DNA from: Rhynchonema sp. JSB1_4
Lineage: Eukaryota > Nematoda > Chromadorea > Monhysterida > Xyalidae
Assembly: GCA_030248065.1 (NCBI GenBank)
Contig: JASAMV010003250.1
Location: 1-21,295 of the forward strand
Direction: 5' to 3'
Length of the DNA stretch: 21,295 bases
Shown: one piece after another, positions 8,721-15,457 of the stretch
Numbering within the stretch: the first letter of the stretch is position 1
Layout of the letters: every line of letters starts with the position of its first letter
Program-made: the position numbers and the translations under genes
The notes under the pieces: generated by a model
What the model saw: the letters and a program-made list of their open reading frames with translations, nothing else
Databases searched by the model: none
Told to the model about the DNA's origin: nothing

Positions 8721-9590
8721 GTAATCAGTGCACCCTGCAGAGGCTCTGGGGGGAAGACTGATTATGGATTTGCGTGAGCTTACAGATAAAATTTGAATTT
8801 GAAATTTGATTTGAAAATAAAACGGATTAAACGGAATCCGCATAATCAGCCTTCCCCCCAGGGCCGTTTCCCGGGAAGACTGATTACGTGTGCTATGGAA
8901 TTCAGCCTAAGCCCAAGCCTAAGTTTAAGCCTGAGTCAAGGCCCAAGCCTAAATTTGTGCGCAAACGTGAGCCTAAGCCTGAGCCTAAGACTGAACTCAA
9001 GCCTAAGCCCAAGGCTTGGTTCAGGACTAAGTTACAGCTGGATTCCGTTTAATCCGTTTTATTTTCCAGTCCATAATCAGTGTTCCCCCAGCACGCATAA
9101 ATCCGTTTAATCCGGAAAATCCGTTTAATCCGTTTTATTTATAATCAGTCTTCCCGGCCATAGTAGTGGCTGGGGGGGGGGGGGTTGGGGGGGGGTTACC
9201 CCCCTCTGAGTACTTACCTACCACAGAACCCGAGGGGGGGTTGGGGGGGGGGGTTGAGTACTTACCTCTCACAACTCCAAATCATACCTCTCACAAGCAA
9301 TTTTATGCCTTTTTAAGGCAAAAATCTGTGTTTTTCGACCTTATTTTCCCAAAAATCGCGCGCTCCGCGCGCAAACCCACCCATAATACCTATTTTTAGG
9401 CGATTTTCGGCGAAAATTTGGAAAAAGTACTATTTTTACCTCAATTTTTGGCCAAGATTGTATCACAAAAACGGTGTTTTTTCGCCTTTTTGGGTGACCA
9501 AAATCATACCTCTCACGCTTCCGGTCCCAACCCCGCATCATACTTACCTCCCACACATGGGCCTGCCACTACACTGTTCCCGGCACGCTT
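8721..9590. mobile_element. Element M, copy M1, with telomere-like core, split by A2
   Basis: The limits are approximate: the left side starts near GTAATCAGTGCA (8721); the right side ends with CAGTCTTCCCGGCACGCTT once the nested A2 (9159-9576) is removed. The element contains repeated AATAAAACGGATTAAACGG words on both strands. It also has six copies of a GGAAGACTGATTA-type motif in alternating orientation (8721, 8757, 8843, 8878, 9074 and 9142). A degenerate GCCTAA array occupies about 8904-9030. Copy M2 at 12421-12850 is in inverted orientation. No transposase is encoded; ORFs here are Ser/Leu or Pro-rich readings of the array. Confidence 0.65.
9159..9576. mobile_element. hAT-like MITE A, copy A2, nested in M1
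   Basis: The ends CATAGTAGTGGCTGGGG and (reverse complement) CAGTGTAGTGGCAGGCC carry the perfect 8-bp duplication TTCCCGGC at 9151-9158 and 9577-9584. The other M copy has a single TTCCCGGC (reverse complement, at about 12427-12434) at this spot, confirming the insertion. The intact GC hairpin CGCGCGC-TCC-GCGCGC is at 9357-9372. It is an uninterrupted 418-bp reference for A1. Confidence 0.9.
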
Positions 9591-9808
9591 AGGTTAAATC
9601 CGGAATCCCCGGAAATTATTTGCACGCAAAAATACAAAACATTAAACATTACCGGACGGATTCCGGATTATCCAAACTCCAAAGCAATCGAAAATCCGAT
9701 CCGACCAATCCCCAACAACGCTGGCTCACAATTTTTAATTTTCGCGCTCTTTTACATACAACATTCTTCTTTCCTTTGGACGAGGACGAAGTTAAAATAA
9801 TGGCGGAA
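9591..9808. other. Non-coding spacer
   Basis: Contains repeated TCCGGA and CCGGAAAT words (9598-9660) that resemble a stretch in amphiphysin intron 1 near 15670-15765. No exon or complete element can be defined. Confidence 0.35.
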
Positions 9809-9989
9809 GCATTTTGGGAAAAGCTTGGACAGTTTCAAAATTGACTTCTCTTTTTTCAAGACTCCGCTTAGGCTTAGGCCTGGGGCTTAGGCTTTGGCCA
9901 CACCCTGAGCTAACCCGTGCCTTCTATCGCGAAATCAAAAATTTGCGTTTTCCACCTCAAGGCAACTGTCCAAGCTTTTCGTGACATGC
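9809..9989. mobile_element. MITE family L, copy 2 (telomere-like core)
   Basis: The left end GCATTTTGGGAAAAGCTTGG and the right end (reverse complement) GCATGTCACGAAAAGCTTGG continue into ACAGTT on both sides. The core has CTTAGGCTTAGGCC and GGGGCTTAGGC (TTAGGC-like). It matches copy 1 (897-1099) when reversed. It is 181 bp with no ORF. Confidence 0.65.
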
Positions 9990-10873
9990 AAACGTCCCGC
10001 AGAAACGCTTGCTAGACGTAGAAAATTCCTGAAATGTCAAGTGGACATTCGACTTGGGTGCAAATTAAATAACAATTATGAAACGATGATAAACAATGTT
10101 TCAGTATTGTTTAAGTGTAAAGTAAAAATGCTAGTGCTGCAATATTTAGGGACGCGAGGACTGTTTCGATGCATTAGTGATTTTTTCAGTGAATGGTCAC
10201 ACAGGAGTGGTGAAGGTTTATTCGTTGCTCGTTTTTTGTCAAGTTTTGGGAGTCGACTGAGATGGTGTGCCTCTCATCTCTGTTGGACACCGACCATTAT
10301 TTAGAGACCGTCCTCTAACCCAGGCAGTTTGAAGCCGTGGAGTGAGATGGCACAGCGGCCGGCATGCAGGTCAACTGTCTCCTCCAGAGCTTTTCACCAA
10401 AACAAGTTTTGAGAACGGTCGACTAAGGTGGCGTGAACTGACATGCTGGTGCTCGAAACTACGTTATAAAATCGTTGAAAACGAGCCCAAAACAGGTGAA
10501 AACAACACCTTTTCGACCCAACAACTAACAGACTGCTCCTCCGATTCCAGCCCATGGGTGGTAACGTGCTGCTTCGATTTCGCAAGCAGAGCGAAGGACC
10601 AGTTTTTTTTAAAAAATGTGTTTGCGTCCAGCATGCGTCCATGGTTAGCCTAACGCGTGGTTTTCTTCCATCGCAATCACGCGAGCAGTTCAGCCATTTT
10701 AGAAATCTGTCGTTGGAAAGACGTTTCATAGATAAGGAACAAAAACTTAGCAGTAGCAATGATTTCGGTACCGCTGCACACTGAAGGACGTCAATCGTGG
10801 ATGGCAAATCTTGAAGCAACGAGCGTGTGCGTACTGTCGAGAACCTGCGCTGGCCGCCAACATAGGATGATCG
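9990..10873. other. Region without supported gene
   Basis: Several short ORFs of 60-110 codons overlap in different frames without splice context or recognisable motifs. An AAAACAGGTGAAAACAA word at 10485-10503 also occurs in reverse complement in SAP30 intron 1 (about 1750-1770), suggesting a shared repeat fragment. Otherwise nothing definite is visible. Confidence 0.4.
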
Positions 10874-11045
10874 TAAATGCGATGCTGATTGACATATTAA
10901 CCCAAATTCTCGAAAGCGCAGCCGCCACCGGGGGGTGCTTGCGCCCCCAAACACGATGAAAACTTCCAGCTGGTTGACCTCAATTTGTTGCGTGCTTATA
11001 AGCGAACAGCAGCGTTGTTCACCGCACGCGCGTTTTGGGAATAAA
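10874..11045 (+). pseudogene. Coding-like remnant with paralogues nearby
   Basis: One frame reads AMLIDILTQILESAAATGG; the adjoining frame then reads CAPKHDENFQLVDLNLLRAY and continues KRTAALFTARAFWE to a stop. The first part matches, at protein and DNA level, an inverted segment at 11577-11650. The second part resembles a stretch inside the neighbouring MITE K (11241-11300, HDDNFQLAAANTRVDKQR). The frame change between the two parts suggests a broken gene or an unrecognised intron. The family is unknown to me. Confidence 0.35.
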
Positions 11046-11081
11046 AGGGACATTACGCACCGAGTTGGAGAGCGGCAGTTA

Positions 11082-11376
11082 AAGGCAGTCTACGGGAGGT
11101 TGTCACTCAGCCCCCGAATACCGTAACCCACCGTAATTTTGATCTGCAAGGATCGTGTCGAGACCATTTTGTTTTTTATCTATGTTTTGCGTGTTAGCGC
11201 CAACACCAACCAACATTTCGGTGTTTTGGTGATCGATGCGCACGATGACAATTTCCAGCTTGCTGCCGCTAATACACGTGTCGATAAGCAGCGATCAGCA
11301 TGGGTCTCGCAGCGATCTTGCTTGCGGTGGGTTACGGTATTCGGGGGCTGAGTGACAACCTCCCGTAGACTGCCTT
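11082..11376. mobile_element. MITE K with 52-bp perfect terminal inverted repeats
   Basis: The first 52 bases (11082-11133, starting AAGGCAGTCTACGGGAGG and ending TAACCCACCG) are exactly repeated in reverse complement at 11325-11376. A TA dinucleotide flanks each end (11080-11081 and 11377-11378), compatible with a Tc1/mariner-type target. It is 295 bp overall. The core is open in one + frame and includes a HDDNFQL-type stretch resembling the sequence just upstream of the element. The perfect ends imply recent activity. Confidence 0.85.
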
Positions 11377-11576
11377 TATATCAAACAAACCTGTCCTACG
11401 CCAACACGAGCCCGATTTCGAAGGTGGTGTGTATTCAAAACGAATAGAAAGAGATAATCATCATGCTCCATGTTGTATTCTTCAACGTGTAACATTTCCC
11501 AAATCAGCAGCCACGTCAGAATGTTTCACTATTCTGTCAGCTGCGAAATCGGGCTCGTGTTGGCGGAGTTTGCCTC

Positions 11577-11650
11577 TACATGGTTGCGCAACCGCCTGCG
11601 GTGGCGATGGCGCTTTCGAGAATTAGGGCCATTATGTCGATGACATCATG
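11577..11650 (-). pseudogene. Inverted coding-like remnant, paralogue of 10874-10950
   Basis: On the minus strand this reads HDVIDIMALILESAIATAGG then CATM, after a possible start MGK, and stops at TAG or a GTAGAG donor. It aligns with AMLIDILTQILESAAATGG at 10874-10940. At the DNA level AATTCTCGAAAGCGC and CGCCACCG are shared. Changes preserve hydrophobic residues, which favours once-coding sequence over a random repeat. I cannot name a family. Confidence 0.35.
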
Positions 11651-11954
11651 CTTCCCCATCCCCCTGATTGGCAATTAAAGTTTCAATCGAGCAAAGTGTG
11701 CAGATGCGCAATGTGATGCCCCGACTTGGTTGTGATATTGAATAGGACACGTTTCCAGCCAATCATACAGTATGCAGTGCCATACAACGTAATGGCAAAA
11801 AGATTCATGTATACCGTATTTCCCACGCTTGATGAGAGTAACAGCTGACGGTGCAGTTGTTTTGCACCATTCAATTCAACAGTAAAACCACCACTATATA
11901 GTATTGAACACACACGTGGCGTGTGGTGGTCCAAGTTTGTTGTGCGTATAGCTA

Positions 11955-12219
11955 TTGGTCGCACAATGACTTTATAAGAATTCATCTACCCTGATCTTCA
12001 GGTTCAACCTTAACCGCTATGCTACTTGTATTTTTGACAAAAAATTTTCAGCTAAAAATAATCTAGCAGATCAACCACGTTGCCGCAGGTCTGAAACATT
12101 CTCTTTACTACATACTTTGTGTGCGATCACGCAACGCAACGTCATTGCCCCGTCACTTTCCCTCTTCACGATTCAGGAAAAAAAATTGACCAATTCTTAT
12201 ATAGTCATTGTGCGACCAA
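11955..12219. mobile_element. MITE with 28-bp inverted ends and TA duplication
   Basis: The ends begin TTGGTCGCACAATGACT and run 28 bases, with 27 of 28 matching between 11955-11982 and the reverse complement of 12192-12219. TA lies on both sides (11953-11954 and 12220-12221). This fits a Tc1/mariner-type non-autonomous element. It is 265 bp with no ORF of note. Confidence 0.8.
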
Positions 12220-12289
12220 TAACAAATATTGTGGCAAGAATTTAGCGCTGGTGGCCTGATTACAAATTGTGTATAATAGCTGAAGCATC

Positions 12290-12421
12290 ATGATGACGAT
12301 GGAAGAGTACGAATTTGAGTTGACCGACACCGAACACCAACCGCGGCGGACCTATCTCACCCAGGATCCACAATACTTTGGTACGCTGTTGGAAGCATCT
12401 CAAAACTCGGGGAAAAAATGA
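12290..12421 (+). CDS. Small acidic ORF cut off by element M2
   Basis: A 43-codon frame starts MMTMEEYEFELTDTEHQPRR and continues TYLTQDPQYFGTLLEA. It has plausible coding composition and no low-complexity bias. Its stop TGA straddles the start of repeat element M2 (12421), so the last codon is created by the junction. This suggests a gene or exon fragment truncated by the insertion. No domain is recognised; it might also be an internal exon with unseen splice sites or chance. Confidence 0.3.
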   Translation: MMTMEEYEFELTDTEHQPRRTYLTQDPQYFGTLLEASQNSGKK

Positions 12422-12850
12422 GCGTGCCGGGAAGACTCATTATTAATAAAACGGATTTAACGGATTAACCGGATTAAACGCATTTTTGCCTGCTGGGGGG
12501 AATACTCATTATGGATTTGAAAATAAAACGGATTAAACGGAATTCAGCTGGAACTTGGTCCTGAACCAAGGCACGGGCTTAGGCTTGAGCTTAGGTTTAG
12601 GCTTATGCTTACGCTCAAGTTTAACGTATATATTTAGGCTTAGGCTTAAACTTAGGCTTAAGCTTAGGCTGAATACACGCGGAGCATGTATACAACATAA
12701 TGCATAATGGGCCTTCCTGGGAAACGGCCCTGGGGGGAAGGCTCATTACGAGGATTCCATTTAATCCGCTTTATTTTCAAATCCATAATGAGTATTCCCT
12801 CCAGGGCCCCCGCAGTATGAACTGATTACAATAGTAATGAGTCTTCCATC
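12421..12850. mobile_element. Element M, copy M2, with telomere-like core
   Basis: This is the inverted relative of M1: it opens AGCGTGCCGGGAAGACTCAT and ends near GTAATGAGTCTTCC (12834-12847). It contains AAATAAAACGGATTAAACGG words on both strands and six GGAAGACTCATTA-type motifs. A degenerate TTAGGC array lies at about 12565-12672 (GGCTTAGGCTTGAGCTTAGG at its start). It has a single uninterrupted TTCCCGGC, the site where A2 inserted in M1. No ORF. Confidence 0.7.
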
Positions 12851-13289
12851 AACCAACATGAGCTAATCCGCGCATTCTGCTGCGAGATCGAACAACCATG
12901 CATGATGGAGACCGAATGACAAATAAAACCAAATAGGCTTGCTGAATCAGAATGTTTTCTCTTTATTTTATTTTCGCCTCAGACCATTCGCTAAAAATTT
13001 TAATTTGCTTTGCTTTGCATTGCAAAGATCAAGATCGGCCTCGCTCGGCCCCTGACCAACAGAGATTAGGATCGGAGTAACCTCGGCCCGGCCCGGCCCG
13101 ACTGACCGATACTCCGACCCGGCCCGATTTGAAAGTCCAAAATCGCAGCCCGGCCCGGCCCGGCCCGGCCCGATTTTGGGGTCAAAGGAAAAAATGGTCA
13201 AAAAAGGCCAAAATTTCCAAATATTTTCTTGGGAAAGCAAAACATGTTTTACGTTTTGTTTTTGTGATTCGGTTTCTGTGAACCGTCAA
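12851..13289. repeat. Spacer with GGCCCGGCCC-rich array
   Basis: Unit-like runs of CGGCCCGGCCCG and CCCGGCCCGATTT occupy about 13080-13175, flanked by A/T-rich sequence. A similar GGGCCGGGCGGGGCCGG stretch is at 15335-15415 just before amphiphysin exon 1, in opposite orientation. Both also share the word GGGTCAAA/TTTTGGGG-type borders only loosely. No coding support; the 90-codon ORF here is a reading of the array. Confidence 0.45.
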
Positions 13290-13568
13290 GACCCAAATTG
13301 GGGAGACCCAAATCCAGGAAAAAGTCACTTTTTGAGGTGGAAAATTTGACCGATTTTTGCCCCTTTTTGGAAAAAATTCTCCATAAAAGGGGTATTTTGG
13401 CGACTTTTGACCACATATCGACCTAAAAATCACCCATGTAGGTCTAAAATGCCCATTTTAGGCCTAAGAATGCCTACCGTAAAAACCTAAATACAGCTCC
13501 CCCGGAATAGAGCCCCCCGTAATAGAGCCCCCCAAAAAGGGGTCAGTGAATTAATAGAGCCCCCTCCC

Positions 13569-14000
13569 CATTGTAGTGGCTGGGGGGGATGGGGGGGATT
13601 CCCCCTATGGGGTATCTATCTCGAGTCAACCCTTAGGGGGGATGGGGGGAAGGGTATCTATCTCGAGCCGACCCCAAAGGGTATCTCGGAGTAAGTAGAT
13701 TTATGGTTTTCAAAGACAAAAATAGGTGTTTTTCGACCTCGGGACCCCCAAAAATCGCGCGCTCCGCGCGCAAACACCCAAAAATGGTCATTTTAGGCCA
13801 ATTTTCGGCAAAAATGTCAAAAAGTACCCATTTTTAGGCCATTTTTGCAGTAAAATTGCATGCAAAAAACGGCCTTTTTTCGCCTTTTGACGGACCATAG
13901 GGGTATCTTGGGTAGCCTCTGGGGGGTATCTCGAGTAAGTCCGAAACCTTCCCCCCCTAGGGTATCCTGGCCCTGGGTCGATTGGCCTGCCACCACACTG
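13569..14000. mobile_element. hAT-like MITE G
   Basis: The ends CATTGTAGTGGCTGGGG and (reverse complement) CAGTGTGGTGGCAGGCC are flanked by the perfect 8-bp duplication CCCCTCCC at 13561-13568 and 14001-14008. Subterminal repeats are GGGGTATCTATCTCGAG. The GC hairpin CGCGCGC-TCC-GCGCGC is at 13756-13771. The core resembles the A family around the hairpin. 432 bp, no transposase. Confidence 0.9.
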
Positions 14001-14090
14001 CCCCTCCCGGAATAGAGCCCCCCACTAAGTAACATCCCCTAGATATACAGTAGTGTTATTAACGCTTGTTAGTGGTGCACCGGTTCCATT

Positions 14091-14269
14091 TACCGTAAAA
14101 ACCTAAATACAAGGGGGGGCTCTATTAATTCACTGACCCCATTTTCAAAAAATTATTTTCGTTTCTCAGCGAGAGCGTTCCAAATCCGGTGTTATTTTCG
14201 ATCGATATTCCGAGGGGGGCTGGGCTCTATTCCGGGGGGGGCTGGGGCTCTATTTAGGTTTTTACGGTA
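14091..14269. mobile_element. CCGTAAAAACC MITE, copy F2
   Basis: The inverted ends TACCGTAAAAACCTAAATA and its reverse complement enclose an interior nearly identical to F1. It has one extra GGGGCTGGGGCTCTATTCC-like duplication near its right end, giving 179 bp against 153 bp. It is nested in F3. Confidence 0.75.
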
Positions 14270-14620
14270 TGCACGTTCGTTGTTCGTTCAGAGCACATAA
14301 TACGCCTCTTATTGACCAATAGACACGAATAAATGCGATTACAAGCGAAAAAACATCCTTTAACCCCTTTTTAAGGGTTTTTGGGGATATTTTTGGGAAC
14401 AATTTTTTCAGGTTCGGGTCAGTGAATTAATAGAGCCCCCGGAATAGAGCCCCCACGTAATAGAGCCCCCCAAAATGGGGTCAGTGAGTTAATAGAGCCC
14501 CCCTTCTACTTAGGTTTCTACGGTATTTGGGCAAAAATTGAGGCGGTTAGTGTACCTCGCGCGGCGGTTAGTGTACCAGGGGGAACCCCCTCCACCCCCA
14601 GGAAGGAACTACCTACACTG

Positions 14621-14720
14621 GCAGAGGGGGAACAGGAAGGAGGGCAGGCGCACCATGGAGGGGGAACAGGCGTACGGTACCCGAGGGCCGAGGGGGTCCT
14701 CCTCCCCCAGGAACTACACC
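14621..14720. mobile_element. Partial D-like MITE, right half only
   Basis: GAGGGGGAACAGG and GGCGTACGGTACCCGAGG units lead into CCCCCAGGAACTACACCG, matching the right part of element D (8410-8511). The left half is absent, so this is a fragment or an internal deletion. Confidence 0.55.
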
Positions 14721-14761
14721 GTTCTGAACGAAGTAACTTTTACTGGAAGAATAGTGATATT

Positions 14762-15150
14762 CAGTGCAGTTCCTGGGGGGGAGGGGGTCCCCCCTTAAGG
14801 TACACTAACCGCCGCGACCACGGTACACTAGTACACTAACCGCCGCGCCAGGTACACTAACCGCCTCAATTTTTGCCTAAAATCGGCAGTTTAGGCTTAA
14901 AATGGGCATTTTTAGGCCTAAAATGGGTGATTTTTAGGTCAACGATGTCAAAAGTCGCCAAAATACCCTTTTTATGGAGAATTTTTTCCAAAAAGGGGCA
15001 AAAATCGGGCAAATTTTCCACCTCAAAAAGTGACTTTTTCCTGAATTTGGGTCTTCCCCCCCCCCTTCCCCCCCAGGGAGGTACACTAACCGCCGCACGG
15101 AAAAAAGGGGTAGGTACACTAACCGCCGCGCCGGGCCAGGAACTACACTG
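14762..15150. mobile_element. hAT-like MITE H, complete copy
   Basis: The ends CAGTGCAGTTCCTGGGG and (reverse complement) CAGTGTAGTTCCTGGCC are flanked by the perfect 8-bp duplication GTGATATT at 14754-14761 and 15151-15158. Subterminal repeats GGTACACTAACCGCCGC occur on both sides. The core has repeated TTTTTAGGCCTAAAA-type words. There is no GC hairpin. 389 bp. Confidence 0.9.
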
Positions 15151-15334
15151 GTGATATTTTGCCAAAAATACCAAATTTTCTTGCGGGTTCGGCAAGTTAG
15201 TGATCAGTTACCTACCTACTTGTCTATCTGACAACTTTTTTATTGAAAGCAATAATTTTTCCACCAAAAAAATAGGCTCAGAAAAGTCGCAAAAATTATG
15301 ACAAAAAATCGGGTTAAAATCTGACCCAAAAATT

Positions 15335-15415
15335 CGGGCAGGGCGGGGCCGAGCTTTGTGACCACCTCGGGCCGGGCGGGGCCGGAGATTTGGGGGATCG
15401 GCATCAGGCCGGGCG
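15335..15415. repeat. GGGCGGGGCCGG-rich tract upstream of amphiphysin
   Basis: Repeated GGGCGGGGCCG, GGGCCGGGCGGGGCCGG and GGCCGGGCGGG words end about 40 bases before the first coding exon. It resembles the array at 13080-13175 in reverse orientation. It may be repeat-derived or act as a promoter-proximal GC box cluster; the sequence does not decide. Confidence 0.45.
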
Positions 15416-15442
15416 GGACTGATAACAAGCGTCATGTCACAA

Positions 15443-15449
15443 TTTTCAG
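15443..15449 (+). promoter_or_regulatory. Likely spliced-leader (or 5' UTR) acceptor
   Basis: TTTTCAG lies 8 bases before ATG 15458. This strong nematode-type acceptor directly upstream of the first coding exon fits trans-splicing of a spliced leader, or the end of a 5' UTR intron. It argues for the ATG at 15458 over the upstream in-frame ATG at 15434, which would be intronic. Confidence 0.5.
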
Positions 15450-15457
15450 TGTCCACA

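Larger units (their letters stand above)
13475..14525. mobile_element. CCGTAAAAACC element, long copy F3 carrying G and F2
   Basis: It opens TACCGTAAAAACCTAAATAC at 13475 and closes TTAGGTTTCTACGGTA at 14525. AATAGAGCCCCC units and TCAGTGAATTAATAGAGC repeat at both sides. Two elements are nested in it: G (13569-14000) and F2 (14091-14269). Without them it is about 430 bp. Confidence 0.65.
13290..14620. mobile_element. hAT-like MITE H, copy H2, left-truncated and interrupted
   Basis: The segments 13290-13474 and 14526-14620 together match the reverse complement of complete copy H (14762-15150), including GAAAAAGTCACTTTTTGAGG, ATTTTGGCGACTTTTGA and AATTGAGGCGGTTAGTGTAC. Its right end CCAGGAAGGAACTACCTACACTG-like terminus is at 14620; the left terminus is missing. 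Element F3 (13475-14525) splits it at a TA. Confidence 0.65.

Noticed and set aside
8793..9110. Ser/Leu-rich 105-codon ORF
   Set aside because: It is the reading of the degenerate GCCTAA array in element M1; the periodic composition explains the open frame.
6000..9600. CRISPR-like array of repeats
   Set aside because: Repeats are irregular, in both orientations and belong to transposon subterminal regions; the genome is eukaryotic with introns.
10510..10560. Cathepsin-like words (STQQLTDCSSDSS)
   Set aside because: Resembles the papain-family EQxLVDCS motif, but the GCNGG context and other catalytic regions are absent; likely chance.
10394..11053. 219-codon minus-strand ORF
   Set aside because: The longest ORF in the window, but it has no recognisable motif, overlaps coding-like frames on the + strand and nearly reaches MITE K. 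It looks like a shadow.
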